Numbered from the stretch's first letter, positions 45,771 through 55,699 are shown. The stretch: 64,000 nucleotides of DNA from Bacillus sp. X1(2014) (GCF_007678255.1 NZ_VEED01000014.1:1-64000); one strand, 5' to 3'. The notes: a model not told the origin generated them from the sequence alone. A program made the numbers and translations.

Positions 45771-48700
45771 ACAACTCAAAAAACGAATCCTCGTCATGGA
45801 CGGGGCGATGGGAACGATGATCCAAGAAGCAAATCTAACAGCAGAAGATTTTGGTGGCGAGCAGTATGAAGGCTGTAACGAAAACCTAGTGTTAACCGCC
45901 CCCTCTGTCATTGCCAATATTCATCGTGAATACTTAGAAGCCGGTGCAGACATCATTGAAACAAATACGTTCGGGGCGACAAGTCTTGTTCTCGATGAAT
46001 ATGAACTTGGTTTTAAAGCTTATGAGATCAATAAAATCGCTGCCTTTCTCGCCGTGAAGGAAGCATACAAAGTTTCAACAGATGAGTGGCCTCGATATGT
46101 GGCTGGGTCAATGGGTCCGACGACAAAAACATTAAGTGTCACAGGCGGAACTACCTTTGATGCCCTTGCAGCATCCTACGAGGAACAAGCAATTGGCTTA
46201 ATTGATGGTGGTGTCGATTTACTCCTCCTAGAAACAAGTCAAGATATGCTGAATGTAAAAGCGGGATTTGTTGGTATTGAAAGGGCATTTGAAAAAACCG
46301 GGAAAACTCTGCCGCTGTTTATTTCAGGGACAATCGAGCCAATGGGTACAACGCTCGCAGGGCAGTCAATTGAATCGTTTTTTATTTCTGTTGAACATAT
46401 GAATCCCGTTGCTGTGGGACTTAACTGTGCAACTGGGCCAGAATTTATGCAGGATCATGTCCGCTCGTTAGCAAATCTGGCGTCGACAGCTGTCAGCTGT
46501 TACCCAAATGCTGGTTTGCCTGATGAAGAAGGACATTATCATGAAACACCTGAGACGTTAGCAAAAAAGCTGGCTGATTTTGCTGCTCATGGCTGGCTGA
46601 ATATTGTTGGAGGCTGTTGTGGGACGACTCCTGCCCATATTAGGGCTATTGCTGATGCGATGCAGGAATACCAACCTAGAGAATTTAAGCCAAACACTGT
46701 TCATATGGTTTCCGGGATTGAACCATTCATCTATGACGACCCGACGTTACGACCTATTATGGTCGGCGAACGGACAAATGTTATTGGCTCCCGTAAATTC
46801 AAACGGTTAATCACCGAGGGGAAATTTGAAGAAGCATCAGAGATTGCTAGAGCCCAGGTCAAAGGCGGTGCGCACGTTATTGACCTTTGCTTAGCTGACC
46901 CCGATCGTGAAGAAATGGTTGATATGGAAAACTTCATTAAAGAAGTGGTTAAGAAAGTAAAGGCTCCCCTTGTTATCGATTCCACAGACGAAAAGGTTAT
47001 TGAGAGAGCCCTTAAATATTCACAAGGAAAAGCAATCATCAATTCGATTAACCTAGAAGATGGCGAGGAACGCTTTGAAGCAGTGGTCCCATTAATCCAT
47101 CGCTACGGTGCAGCTGTGGTTGTCGGAACCATTGATGAAGAAGGCATGGGGGTAACTGCCGAGCAAAAACTAGCCATTGCGAAACGGTCCTATGATCTGC
47201 TTGTCAATAAATATCGTCTAAAACCACAGGATCTCATTTTTGATCCGCTCGTGTTTCCTGTTGGGACTGGAGATGAACAATATATCGGTTCCGCCAAGGC
47301 TACGGTTGAGGGAATTAGGTTAATTAAGGAAAATTTACCAGAGGTACAAACCATCCTCGGAATTAGTAATGTCTCCTTCGGGCTTCCACCTGTCGGAAGA
47401 GAAGTTCTTAATTCTGTATTCCTATACCACTGTACCCAAGCAGGACTAGATTATGCGATTGTTAATACCGAAAAACTAGAGCGGTTTGCTTCCATTTCTA
47501 AAGAAGAAGTCCAATTAGCTGAAGCTCTTTTATTTGATACAACTGATGAGACGTTAGCAACCTTTACTGAATTTTATCGCGGCAAAAAGAAAGAATCGAA
47601 ATCCACTGTTCCAAATATGACTCTAGACGAGCGGCTCGCCTATTATGTGGTGGAGGGAACAAAGGAAGGATTACTGCCAGATTTAGACCTAGCCCTTGAA
47701 ACTTACCCTGCCCCACTGGATATTATTAATGGGCCATTGATGGAAGGGATGAAGGAAGTCGGCCGTCTCTTTAACGACAACCAACTCATCGTTGCCGAGG
47801 TTCTTCAAAGTGCTGAGGTCATGAAAGCTGCTGTCTCGCATTTAGAGCCACACATGGAAAAAGGCGATGTTTCTGCTACAAAAGGGAAAATCATTTTAGC
47901 CACGGTGAAAGGCGATGTTCATGATATTGGGAAAAACCTCGTCGATATCATCCTCAGCAATAATGGTTATGAAGTAATCGACCTGGGGATAAAGGTCAAT
48001 CCAACCGATTTAGTACAGGCGATTCACCGTGAAAAACCAGACATGGTTGGTTTATCAGGCCTACTGGTAAAATCCGCACAGCAAATGGTATTAACAGCTC
48101 AGGATATGAAGGAATCAGGTATTGCTGTACCTATCCTCGTTGGCGGGGCGGCACTTTCTCGGAAATTCACTGATACGAAGATTGCCAAGGAGTATGATGG
48201 ACTTGTCCTTTATGCCAAAGATGCGATGACCGGTCTTTCGATTGCGAATCAATTGAATTCGGAAGAGGAAGTTCAAAAATTAATGCTTGAAAAAAATGAA
48301 AAATTAGCCTCTTTAGCTGTTCCTAGGGAGTTTGAGCGCCCCTCATCTGTTTCCGTTGCTGTAAAACCGAAGCCAGCGGTGTCGACTCAGGTCCCTGTCT
48401 TTACGCCAATGGATACAAAGAGGCATGTCCTTAAATCATACTCGCTTTCTCATATTGAACCATATATCAATATGCAAATGTTAATTGGTCACCATCTTGG
48501 TGTGAAAGGGAAAATCGCCAGGTTATTAGCCGAAAAGGATGAAAAAGCGGTTAAGGTGAAAGAAGTCGTGGACCAATTATTGACTGATGCTCGTGTGAAC
48601 GGCTGGATTTCTCCAGCAGCAGCTTATCAATTTTTCCCAGCACAAGCGGATGGTAATAAAGTCTTGATCTTCAATCCGAAAAATCCAGACGAGGTCATTG

Positions 48701-49197
48701 AAACATTTGATTTCCCTCGTCAGGAATCGGCACCACATCTTTGTTTAGCTGATTTCCTTAAGTCAGTAGACAGTGGTGAGAAAGATTATGTCGGCTTCTT
48801 TACGGTTACAGCCGGCAGAGGAATTCGTGAAAAAGCGGAGCAATTTAAGCAGGATGGCCGCTTTTTAGAGTCCCATGCTCTCCAAGCGCTGGCATTAGAG
48901 ACGGCAGAAGGCTTTGCCGAGTTAATTCACCGTCAAATGCGCGACCGCTGGGGCTTCCCAGATCCGCTTGATTTCACCATGCAGGACCGTTTTACGGCTA
49001 AATATCAAGGTCAGCGTTTTTCATTTGGCTACCCTGCTTGTCCAGAATTGGAAGATCAAAAGAAGCTATTTAAGTTGATTCAACCAGAGGAGATCGGCAT
49101 TCAGTTAACAGATGGCTGTATGATGGAGCCTGAAGCTTCTGTTTCAGCAATCGTATTTGCACATCCGGAAGCTAGGTATTTTAATGTGTTGAGATAG
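45748..49197 (+). CDS. metH: Cobalamin-dependent methionine synthase
   Basis: A 1149-residue four-module enzyme. The homocysteine domain (residues 1-310, [10 protein letters not shown]) and the pterin domain (about 330-610, GERTNVIGS) come first. The cobalamin cap and B12 domain (about 640-870) has the axial His in [10 protein letters not shown] and SGLLVKS. The reactivation domain (about 900-1149, with [11 protein letters not shown] and SFGYPACPE) binds S-adenosylmethionine. It overlaps yitJ by 23 bases and has GAGGAGGAG before its ATG. It closes the methionine operon at a strong terminator. Dependence on B12 is expected. Confidence 0.95.
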   Translation: MPKTPFTEQLKKRILVMDGAMGTMIQEANLTAEDFGGEQYEGCNENLVLTAPSVIANIHREYLEAGADIIETNTFGATSLVLDEYELGFKAYEINKIAAFLAVKEAYKVSTDEWPRYVAGSMGPTTKTLSVTGGTTFDALAASYEEQAIGLIDGGVDLLLLETSQDMLNVKAGFVGIERAFEKTGKTLPLFISGTIEPMGTTLAGQSIESFFISVEHMNPVAVGLNCATGPEFMQDHVRSLANLASTAVSCYPNAGLPDEEGHYHETPETLAKKLADFAAHGWLNIVGGCCGTTPAHIRAIADAMQEYQPREFKPNTVHMVSGIEPFIYDDPTLRPIMVGERTNVIGSRKFKRLITEGKFEEASEIARAQVKGGAHVIDLCLADPDREEMVDMENFIKEVVKKVKAPLVIDSTDEKVIERALKYSQGKAIINSINLEDGEERFEAVVPLIHRYGAAVVVGTIDEEGMGVTAEQKLAIAKRSYDLLVNKYRLKPQDLIFDPLVFPVGTGDEQYIGSAKATVEGIRLIKENLPEVQTILGISNVSFGLPPVGREVLNSVFLYHCTQAGLDYAIVNTEKLERFASISKEEVQLAEALLFDTTDETLATFTEFYRGKKKESKSTVPNMTLDERLAYYVVEGTKEGLLPDLDLALETYPAPLDIINGPLMEGMKEVGRLFNDNQLIVAEVLQSAEVMKAAVSHLEPHMEKGDVSATKGKIILATVKGDVHDIGKNLVDIILSNNGYEVIDLGIKVNPTDLVQAIHREKPDMVGLSGLLVKSAQQMVLTAQDMKESGIAVPILVGGAALSRKFTDTKIAKEYDGLVLYAKDAMTGLSIANQLNSEEEVQKLMLEKNEKLASLAVPREFERPSSVSVAVKPKPAVSTQVPVFTPMDTKRHVLKSYSLSHIEPYINMQMLIGHHLGVKGKIARLLAEKDEKAVKVKEVVDQLLTDARVNGWISPAAAYQFFPAQADGNKVLIFNPKNPDEVIETFDFPRQESAPHLCLADFLKSVDSGEKDYVGFFTVTAGRGIREKAEQFKQDGRFLESHALQALALETAEGFAELIHRQMRDRWGFPDPLDFTMQDRFTAKYQGQRFSFGYPACPELEDQKKLFKLIQPEEIGIQLTDGCMMEPEASVSAIVFAHPEARYFNVLR

Positions 49198-49210
49198 GAA
49201 TTTTCTTGGG

Positions 49211-49248
49211 ATTCCGCGGGGGATTATTACCTCCGCGGAATTTTTTTG
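49211..49248 (+). terminator. Terminator of the methionine operon
   Basis: ATTCCGCGG and CCGCGGAAT pair over a short loop and are followed by seven T. Confidence 0.88.
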
Positions 49249-49262
49249 TGTGTGCACCAGCC

Positions 49263-49305
49263 TTGACATTTTAAAACAATTACACTATAGTTACCTAGGT
49301 AACTA
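49263..49305 (+). promoter_or_regulatory. marR-mfs promoter with overlapping palindromic operator
   Basis: TTGACA (49263-49268), a 17-nt spacer and TATAGT (49286-49291) form a near-consensus promoter. The 18-bp perfect palindrome TAGTTACCTAGGTAACTA (49288-49305) overlaps the -10 box and start point, as expected for autorepression by the MarR protein. Confidence 0.8.
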
Positions 49306-49339
49306 ATTAACAAAAAGAAGTTTGAGGTGTGCTACATAA

Positions 49340-49753
49340 ATGAATAGCCATGAATTATTCCATACCCTCCATCAGCTTTCACGTCATCTGACTAATACAC
49401 TTAATGAAGCACTCAAACCTTTAGGTTTATACGGGTCACAATGGTCCGTCGTTTTTGTTTTACAAACCAAAGGCTCATTAACTCAAAAAGAGCTTTGTGA
49501 ATACTTATTCGTTGAAGCCCCACCGATGACACGCACCATTCAACGGCTTGTTAAACAAGGTTACGTACGTCAGGTCCCAGGTAAGGACAAGCGTGAGAAA
49601 CTGATTCAATTAACAGATCTGGCTTTGACAATGTACCCTGAGTGGGAAAAAACCGTCATTGAAAACAATCAGTCATTATTGAAGCATCTTCCAGAATCAT
49701 TACAGGAAGAGCTTTTTCACATTCAAAAAAGCTGGTTACAAAAGCTTTTATAA
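49340..49753 (+). CDS. MarR-family transcriptional regulator
   Basis: A 137-residue winged-helix dimer with dimerisation helices at both ends and recognition region LTQKELCEYLFVEAPPMTRTIQRLVKQGYVRQVPGKDKREK. It probably binds the palindrome at 49288-49305 and represses itself and the MFS gene 14 nt downstream until an inducing ligand is bound. The ligand is unknown. Confidence 0.88.
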   Translation: MNSHELFHTLHQLSRHLTNTLNEALKPLGLYGSQWSVVFVLQTKGSLTQKELCEYLFVEAPPMTRTIQRLVKQGYVRQVPGKDKREKLIQLTDLALTMYPEWEKTVIENNQSLLKHLPESLQEELFHIQKSWLQKLL

Positions 49754-49767
49754 AAAGGAGCGATCAT

Positions 49768-50979
49768 ATGAATAAACCTAAATTATGGACGAAAAATTTC
49801 ATTAGTATTTCGTTAAGTAACTTTTTTCTATTTTTAACCTTTTATGTTTTACTCGTGACACTTCCTATTTATGCAATACAGGAGTTTGACAGTAATGCCT
49901 CACAAGCGGGATTAATGACAACCGTGTTTTTGGTATCAGCGATTATATCTCGTCCGCTTGCTGGACAATGGCTTGAAAAATCAGGACATAAAAAAGTGCT
50001 GCTTACTGCGCTGATTGTTTTCTCTGGCGCCTCGCTATTATATTTTTTTCCAAAAACAATCATGGGATTCTTGGCCATTCGTTTGTTACATGGAGTTGGT
50101 TTTGGAATGGCTACAACTGCTGTAGGGGCAATCGTGGCAGACCTTATTCCGATTTCGCGCCGTGGTGAGGGAATGGGTTATTTTATCATGTCGACGAATA
50201 TGGCAATGGTATTAGGACCATTTATCGGCTTAACTGCCATTCAGCAATGGGGTCCGGAAACGCTGTTCATCATTAGTGTCATTGTGGCGGTCGGAGCATT
50301 GATTACGGGGTTAAGTGTAAAAGTTAAAGAAACAGAACCAACAGACCATCCTGTTATACAATCTGCCTTTTCATTCAAAAACTTAATTGAGCCTTCAGCC
50401 GTTCCGATAGCAATTGTTGGCGGTTTTCTTGCCATCGTTTATTCAGCACTTCTTTCTTTCGTATCTGTTTTTGCAACGGAAATACACCTTACAGAGGTTT
50501 CCTCCCTTTTCTTTGTGGTTTATGCGATTGTTTTATTAATTTCCAGACCTTTTACTGGGAAATGGTTAGACCTGTATGGACCCAACGTGATTGTTTTCCC
50601 ATCCATCGTATTGTTTGCGATTGGAATGTTTGTCTTAAGTCAAAGCGGCACCGCGGTAAGCTTTCTCCTTTCAGCAGGAATGATTGGTTTAGGCTGGGGA
50701 ACGTTGTTTCCAACCTTCCAAACAATTGCAATTCAAGACGCAGCCCCTCGTAAAAGAGGATTAGCTACCGCTACTTTCCTATCAATCTATGATATCGGGA
50801 TCGCCTTTGGCTCGTTTGTGGTCGGGTTAGCAGCCGCAAAAATGGATTATAGCTCTCTTTACTTCTTTAGTTCCTTCTATGTTCTAATGGGGGTTGTTCT
50901 TTATTATTTCCTTCATACCCGGAAACAAGTATCGTTTAAAGAACATAAACAGACAGAGTTAAATAACCTTAACTCATAA
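49768..50979 (+). CDS. MFS transporter (12-helix, multidrug-like)
   Basis: A 403-residue major facilitator with 12 predicted helices and the loop 2-3 motif (SRPLAGQWLEKSGHKKVLL), repeated in the second half (SRPFTGKWLDLYGPNVI). AAGGAGCG precedes the ATG. Cotranscription with marR points to efflux of a toxic compound. It resembles the YwoG/YfkF type of Bacillus. Confidence 0.85.
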   Translation: MNKPKLWTKNFISISLSNFFLFLTFYVLLVTLPIYAIQEFDSNASQAGLMTTVFLVSAIISRPLAGQWLEKSGHKKVLLTALIVFSGASLLYFFPKTIMGFLAIRLLHGVGFGMATTAVGAIVADLIPISRRGEGMGYFIMSTNMAMVLGPFIGLTAIQQWGPETLFIISVIVAVGALITGLSVKVKETEPTDHPVIQSAFSFKNLIEPSAVPIAIVGGFLAIVYSALLSFVSVFATEIHLTEVSSLFFVVYAIVLLISRPFTGKWLDLYGPNVIVFPSIVLFAIGMFVLSQSGTAVSFLLSAGMIGLGWGTLFPTFQTIAIQDAAPRKRGLATATFLSIYDIGIAFGSFVVGLAAAKMDYSSLYFFSSFYVLMGVVLYYFLHTRKQVSFKEHKQTELNNLNS

Positions 50980-50991
50980 TGATTGCTACCA

Positions 50992-51032
50992 CCTTTCAAA
51001 AATGGATTCATTTCAAACCCATTTTTGAAAGG
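50992..51032. terminator. Long inverted repeat between MFS gene and brfA
   Basis: CCTTTCAAAAATGG and CCATTTTTGAAAGG are perfect arms with a 13-nt spacer. No T-run follows, so it may be an RNA-stabilising hairpin or a weak terminator. Confidence 0.4.
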
Positions 51033-51098
51033 CGTAGTGTACTATCTGAATTTTTGTTATATACTGGAACTCTAACTATGATTAGAGGAGTGATTATT

Positions 51099-51308
51099 GT
51101 GGCGAAATCTAAAGCCAAAAAGTTACGTGAAAAACTGACCCGTGAAGGCCGAAAGAATCCAGCAGAAAAGCGAAGCCCATTTGTTTTTACTGATATGAGA
51201 ACAAGGATAACAAAATCTAAAAAAGACCATTTATATCAATTTAAACACAAGAACCATCAATCCCAAACAGGAAATGATGGTTCTTTTTTTTGGCAGATAG
51301 CGAAATAA
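51099..51308 (+). CDS. brfA: BrfA-like alternative ribosome-rescue factor, terminator inside the ORF
   Basis: A 69-residue basic protein (MAKSKAKKLREKLTREGRKN … TKSKKDHLY … KHKNHQ) starts at GTG 51099, 6 nt after GAGGAGTG. An intrinsic terminator (51249-51291) lies inside the frame, and the T-tract ends about 15 nt before the TAA. Most transcripts should therefore lack a stop codon. This is the control logic of E. coli arfA and B. subtilis brfA (yqkK): tmRNA normally destroys the product, and it builds up only when trans-translation fails. It then recruits release factor 2 to stalled ribosomes. Family identity is judged from the basic KHKN motif, size and this arrangement. Confidence 0.72.
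   Translation: MAKSKAKKLREKLTREGRKNPAEKRSPFVFTDMRTRITKSKKDHLYQFKHKNHQSQTGNDGSFFWQIAK
51249..51291 (+). terminator. Intrinsic terminator within the brfA reading frame
   Basis: AAGAACCATCA (51249-51259) and TGATGGTTCTT (51275-51285) form an 11-bp stem followed by T8, before the stop codon at 51306-51308. Confidence 0.88.
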
Positions 51309-51430
51309 AATTTATTTATTATAAATATTCAAATATTTTTCACTAATATAGGCAGTTGATTTTACATATGTTTCTATTTACGCTAATCTTATTTTGAAAT
51401 CAATTTTTCAATATATGGGAGGTAAATAAT

Positions 51431-51994
51431 ATGTTTGATGTATTAATTGTTGGTGCTGGACCTACTGGCGCAAGTGCGGCTCTTTTCACTGCGAAAGCTG
51501 GAAAGAAAACTGTGGTTATTGATAATGATAAGAGTGTGACGAAGAGAGCATGGATCGAAAACCATTATGGAGTGGCAGAAATTACTGGACCAGATCTTGT
51601 TGAAATTGGTAAAAAACAAGCAAGCAAATTTGGTGCAGAAATTGTCCAAGCTACTGTTTCAAATATCAGTAAAACAGAGGCTGGATTTAAAGTAGAAACA
51701 GATCAGGGTGAATATGAAGCAAAACATGTGATCCTTGCTACAGGTATGTCTGTTGATCTTGCTGAAACAGCTGGATTAACAACAAAGCCAGGAACTGAGC
51801 CAAGAATCAAAGCAATTTTTGATGTTGATGCTTCAGGTAAAACAAATATTGAAGGTATTTGGGCAGCCGGAACTGTTGCGGGTGTAAGCATGCACACTAT
51901 CATTACTGCTGGCGATGGCGCCAAAGTAGCGATTAATGTTATCAGTGAAATTAATGGTGAACGCTATGTTGACCATGATGTTTTAAAAGCATAA
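51431..51994 (+). CDS. Short FAD-dependent oxidoreductase, thioredoxin-reductase-like
   Basis: A 187-residue protein with a GxGxxG FAD fold at the start (IVGAGPTGASAALFTAKAG). The second FAD motif lies near the end (GIWAAGTVAG, ITAGDGAKVAINV). It has the FAD domain of thioredoxin reductase, but the central NADPH domain and the redox CxxC are missing. Such short forms are annotated in many Bacillaceae; the electron partner is unknown. GGGAGG precedes the ATG. The VOC gene follows after 26 nt. Confidence 0.75.
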   Translation: MFDVLIVGAGPTGASAALFTAKAGKKTVVIDNDKSVTKRAWIENHYGVAEITGPDLVEIGKKQASKFGAEIVQATVSNISKTEAGFKVETDQGEYEAKHVILATGMSVDLAETAGLTTKPGTEPRIKAIFDVDASGKTNIEGIWAAGTVAGVSMHTIITAGDGAKVAINVISEINGERYVDHDVLKA

Positions 51995-52020
51995 CAACGT
52001 ACATAAAGGGGGAAGGCCAA

Positions 52021-52404
52021 ATGGCTGTTAGGAAAATGGACCATGTCGGTGTAATGGTAAGCGACCTTGATGCCTCACTACTTTTTTATCAAAAAGTAGT
52101 TGGGTTGGAATTAAAAGACCAATTTACGATTGCAAACGGTGCAAGAACGTTAGCCTTCCTTGGATTCAATGGATCTGATGAAACAGAACTGGAATTAGTG
52201 TATGGCGGAAATTCTGATCTTCCAGCTGAAGGAAAAGTCAATCACATCGCCTTCTTGGTGGACGATATTGAAGAGGAATTCAACCGTTTAAAAGATTTAA
52301 ACATAGTCTTTATTAGTGATGAAATTGTGACTCTTCCAAATGGGTATCGTAATTTCTTTGTGGAAGGCCCCGATGGTGAAAAAGTCGAGTTTTTCCTACG
52401 GTAA
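52021..52404 (+). CDS. VOC (glyoxalase/bleomycin resistance) family protein
   Basis: A 127-residue protein of two beta-alpha-beta-beta-beta units: MDHVGVMVSDLDASLLFYQKVVGLE at the N-terminus, then NHIAFLVDDIEEEFNRL and FFVEGPDGEKVEFF. The metal-ligand positions (His5 region, Glu near ELELVYGG, His near VNHIAF, Glu near EKVEFF) are plausible for a glyoxalase I-like enzyme. The substrate cannot be stated. It is probably cotranscribed with the preceding oxidoreductase. Confidence 0.83.
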   Translation: MAVRKMDHVGVMVSDLDASLLFYQKVVGLELKDQFTIANGARTLAFLGFNGSDETELELVYGGNSDLPAEGKVNHIAFLVDDIEEEFNRLKDLNIVFISDEIVTLPNGYRNFFVEGPDGEKVEFFLR

Positions 52405-52415
52405 GTTAATAAATG

Positions 52416-52447
52416 AAAGGGACTCAGCAGACTGAGTCCCTTTTCTT
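52416..52447 (+). terminator. Intrinsic terminator
   Basis: AAAGGGACTCAG and CTGAGTCCCTTT pair over four bases and are followed by T-rich sequence. Confidence 0.88.
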
Positions 52448-52584
52448 TCATTGCGAAATCAAGATGCATTTTACATAAAAATTGACAGTCTACACCCTTC
52501 CTTTTAAAATTGGTTTAGCTTGATTATCAATTTAAGGAATCGGAGCGATTTTTTACTTTATTTTTAATATTAAGGGGAAATTGT

Positions 52585-54096
52585 ATGATCAAACAAGACA
52601 CAAATCTTAAGCCTGTTGTCGCGGGTTTACTGCTGGCGATTTTAATGGCAGCAATGGATAATACCATCGTGGCAACGGCGATGGCGACCATTGTAGCAGA
52701 TCTCGGTGGTTTTGATAAATTTATTTGGGTCACCTCTGCCTATATGGTAGCCGTAATGGCAGGGATGCCTATTTTCGGTAAACTTTCCGATATGTACGGA
52801 CGGAAACGCTTTTTTATTTTTGGACTCATTGTCTTTCTGATTGGATCGGCTTTGTGTGGTGTGGCCCAGAATATCATTCAGCTTAGTATTTATCGAGCGA
52901 TTCAGGGAATCGGCGGCGGGGCTCTAATGCCAATTGCCTTTACCATTGTTTTTGATATCTTCCCACCCGAAAACCGCGGGAAAATGACTGGTTTGCTTGG
53001 GGCTGTTTTTGGAGCATCCAGTGTATTAGGACCGTTACTTGGTGCGTATATTACCGATTATATTAGTTGGCATTGGGTATTTTACGTGAATGTACCTATT
53101 GGCATTGTTTCGATCTTTTTAATTGTTCGGTACTACCATGAATCATTGCAGCATTCGAAGCAAAAGGTTGATTGGCTTGGCGCGATTACCCTGGTTATAT
53201 CGGTGGTTAGCTTGATGTTCGCGCTTGAACTAGGCGGAAAAGAATATGCTTGGGATTCTACTCCGATCATCGGGTTGTTTGCAAGCTTCTTTGTCTTTTT
53301 TGTAGCTTTCTTCATTGCAGAAATAAAGGCTTCTGAACCGATTCTACCGCTTTGGCTGTTCAAAAGACGCTTATTTGCCACCTCACAAATCTTATCGTTT
53401 TTATATGGAGGAACGTTTATTATCTTAACGGTATTTATCCCAATCTTTGTACAAGCGGTCTACGGCGGGTCAGCTAAAAATGCAGGATTGATTTTGACGC
53501 CAATGATGCTCGGCTCTGTTGCGGGGAGTTCTGCCGGGGGGATTTTCTTAACGAAAACATCCTACCGTAATTTGATGATTGTTTCGATTATTTCCTATGC
53601 TCTTGGCATGTATTTCCTTGGCACGTTGACGGTTGATACAGCCCGCTCTCTGCTGACCATCTATATGATTTTGGTTGGCTTTGGGGTTGGTTTTTCATTC
53701 TCTTTGTTGCCGACGGCATCTATGCACAATTTGGAACCGCAAAATCGCGGCACGGCCAACTCTACGAACTCATTTTTGCGGTCTTTTGGAATGACACTTG
53801 GCGTAACGGTTTATGGCACCCTGCAAAACAACTTGTTTGCTGATAAATTAAAAGAAGCATTCAATGGTATACAAGGGGCGGGAGATTTTAAAATGGGCGA
53901 CCCTCGCCAAATCTTCCAAGCGAGTGAACGCTCGAAAATTCCTGACTTTATCTTGGATAAAATTATTCATGCCATGTCCGCTTCGATTACACATACCTTT
54001 TTACTAACCCTGATTCCGATTGGGATTGCTGCGGTTACCATCTTTTTCATGGGCAATGCCCGGGTAGTTGTTAGTAAGAAATCTGGCAATAGATAA
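52585..54096 (+). CDS. DHA2-family (EmrB/QacA) 14-helix drug exporter
   Basis: A 503-residue transporter with 14 predicted helices, the early motif AAMDNTIVATAMATIVADLGG (D1 motif of DHA2), motif A GKLSDMYGRKRFF and motif C GAVFGASSVLGPLLGA. It should export lipophilic or cationic toxins using the proton gradient. AAGGGGAAA precedes the ATG. It is monocistronic with its own terminator. Confidence 0.9.
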   Translation: MIKQDTNLKPVVAGLLLAILMAAMDNTIVATAMATIVADLGGFDKFIWVTSAYMVAVMAGMPIFGKLSDMYGRKRFFIFGLIVFLIGSALCGVAQNIIQLSIYRAIQGIGGGALMPIAFTIVFDIFPPENRGKMTGLLGAVFGASSVLGPLLGAYITDYISWHWVFYVNVPIGIVSIFLIVRYYHESLQHSKQKVDWLGAITLVISVVSLMFALELGGKEYAWDSTPIIGLFASFFVFFVAFFIAEIKASEPILPLWLFKRRLFATSQILSFLYGGTFIILTVFIPIFVQAVYGGSAKNAGLILTPMMLGSVAGSSAGGIFLTKTSYRNLMIVSIISYALGMYFLGTLTVDTARSLLTIYMILVGFGVGFSFSLLPTASMHNLEPQNRGTANSTNSFLRSFGMTLGVTVYGTLQNNLFADKLKEAFNGIQGAGDFKMGDPRQIFQASERSKIPDFILDKIIHAMSASITHTFLLTLIPIGIAAVTIFFMGNARVVVSKKSGNR

Positions 54097-54100
54097 TAAA

Positions 54101-54145
54101 TAAGCACTTGGGGTTGTTCGGTTCGTGCCCCAAGTGCTTATTTTT
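54101..54145 (+). terminator. Intrinsic terminator of the exporter gene
   Basis: AAGCACTTGGGG and CCCCAAGTGCTT form a 12-bp stem followed by a T-rich tail. Confidence 0.88.
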
Positions 54146-54146
54146 G

Positions 54147-54262
54147 TTATTCTGCAAACTTACCGGCCATGTAATCACGGTAGGCCTGACGAATTTCATC
54201 CTCAGTGTTCATGACGAATGGCCCTCTAGCAAAGTCGCTCAATTTCTGCAACCTCCCTAGTA
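54147..54262 (-). pseudogene. C-terminal remnant of a pirin-family protein
   Basis: The last ~35 codons (GPFVMNTEDEIRQAYRDYMAG, then KFAE and stop) match the conserved C-terminus of pirin-like cupins. Upstream of this the frame runs into unrelated sequence and then the 21-bp repeats, so the rest of the gene is deleted. Confidence 0.7.
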
Positions 54263-54334
54263 AAATCAAGATAATGGTATCGTGATTGGGAAGCTTTATC
54301 AAATTAAAAACTTCAGATACCGACAGATTTGGTG

Positions 54335-54462
54335 ATTCGCTCGTTGAATGTGAAGATTCGCCCATTTAATATCGAAATTCGCTCGTTAATTGCGGAAATT
54401 TGCCCATTTACATTGAAAATTCGCTCATTAAATTCCGGTCATTCGCTGATTGAATTATATTC
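54335..54462. repeat. Six degenerate 21-bp tandem repeats (left cluster)
   Basis: Units start at 54335, 54356, 54377, 54398, 54419 and 54441, with consensus ATTCGCTCATTNAATNNNGAA. The period is 21 bp except for one 22-bp unit. The same repeat lies on the other side of the NERD gene. Confidence 0.85.
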
Positions 54463-54552
54463 GAAAAATATTTTACAAGAATCGATAAAATTCGGCAGGA
54501 ATTTCAATCTGCATTTCAGAATTTTATATTTAAAATGAGAGGAGTGATAATT

Positions 54553-55527
54553 TTGGTAATAAAAGAAAGGACAAAACCATTAATTTTGCTTATTTTAGAG
54601 GCTTTACTGCGGCGTCTTCCCTGCAGTCACCAAAAGTACCAACAGATACTAGATGAGCATGGAAGAAGGCAGGCCGGTTACATAGGTGAGAAATCGCTCG
54701 ATTACTATTACCGCGAACTTCCACATCAAAAATATATGATCCTCCACGATTTAAACCTTCCTGATGGCGACTACAACTGCCAAATTGATACCCTTCTTTT
54801 AACACCTGAATTCGCCCTTGCGATTGATGTCAAAAATATGGCTGGAAAGTTAATTTTTGATACGGATAATGAACAGTTTATTCAGATCAACAATGGGAAT
54901 GAAAAAGGATACCCCTATCCGATTGCGCAGGCAGAAAGACACCAGAAGTACTTACAGAAACTTCTTTCTGCACATCATTTTCCTCCCGTTCCGGTTGAAT
55001 ATTTAGTGGTGATCAGTAATAGTTATACTTCCTATGCAGTCACAGGAAAAAATGCCCACAAAGTTAAACCTCGAATTTGTAAGTCCGATGTCTTCTTAAA
55101 CAAAATTACCCTTTTAGAAAAACAACATTTGAAACCGCTGATGACTGCGAAAGAGCTCAAGAAGCTTTGCCGCCTCCTAGTGAAAATGAATACCGTTCCA
55201 ACAAGCTATGTATTGAAAAAATACGACATTCACACATCAGACTTGTTAACGGGTGTCCACTGTCCTACCAACTCTAATCATTCCCTTATTCGTAAAAAAC
55301 AGAATTGGTATTGCCCGTCCTGCGATGCTTTTTCAAAAGACGCACATATTAACGCACTGAAGGATTATTTTCTGCTATTTGGACCGACGATAACCAATAA
55401 GCAGTTTCGGGAATTTGCTCATATAAAATCACGTGATGTAGCAAAAAGAATACTTCTATCTTGTAATCTTCAATGTCTTGGAAAGTACAGAGCACGATAC
55501 TACGCCCCTAAGAAGTTCCCTTGGTGA
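54553..55527 (+). CDS. NERD-domain (nuclease-related) protein
   Basis: A 324-residue protein. Residues 30-150 form the NERD domain (GEKSLDYYYRELP, DGDYNCQIDTLLLTPEFALAIDVKNM, PIAQAERHQKYLQKLL), a restriction-endonuclease-like fold. The core D…E/D-x-K is seen as QIDTLL…IDVKN. A zinc-ribbon-like CPTN…CPSC segment follows around residue 250. The TTG at 54553 with GAGGAG upstream is preferred over the ATG at 54535, which has no site. Function is unknown; NERD proteins are thought to process DNA. It is flanked by two clusters of 21-bp repeats. Confidence 0.8.
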   Translation: MVIKERTKPLILLILEALLRRLPCSHQKYQQILDEHGRRQAGYIGEKSLDYYYRELPHQKYMILHDLNLPDGDYNCQIDTLLLTPEFALAIDVKNMAGKLIFDTDNEQFIQINNGNEKGYPYPIAQAERHQKYLQKLLSAHHFPPVPVEYLVVISNSYTSYAVTGKNAHKVKPRICKSDVFLNKITLLEKQHLKPLMTAKELKKLCRLLVKMNTVPTSYVLKKYDIHTSDLLTGVHCPTNSNHSLIRKKQNWYCPSCDAFSKDAHINALKDYFLLFGPTITNKQFREFAHIKSRDVAKRILLSCNLQCLGKYRARYYAPKKFPW

Positions 55528-55560
55528 GTTTTTAATTATTTTCTAACATGGTAAATAACG

Positions 55561-55665
55561 ATTCGCTCATAAAGTATCCAGATTCGCCCATTGAACATGG
55601 AAATTCGCTCGATGATTGGTGAAATTCGCTCATTAAACACCGGAATTCGCCCATAAGCTAAACTA
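55561..55665. repeat. Five degenerate 21-bp tandem repeats (right cluster)
   Basis: Units start at exactly 55561, 55582, 55603, 55624 and 55645 with the same ATTCGCYCATNNA core as the left cluster. All are in the same orientation. Confidence 0.85.
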
Positions 55666-55699
55666 TGCAACTCTTAGAGATCCCATTTCAGAGTAAAAA

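Noticed and set aside
54329..54538. 69-aa protein of heptad-like IRSLN/IRPFN repeats
   Set aside because: It is the translation of the 21-bp repeat array, with no ribosome site.
54335..55665. Repeat clusters as a CRISPR array
   Set aside because: The units are 21 bp, contiguous and degenerate, with no constant repeat plus unique spacer pattern and no cas genes.
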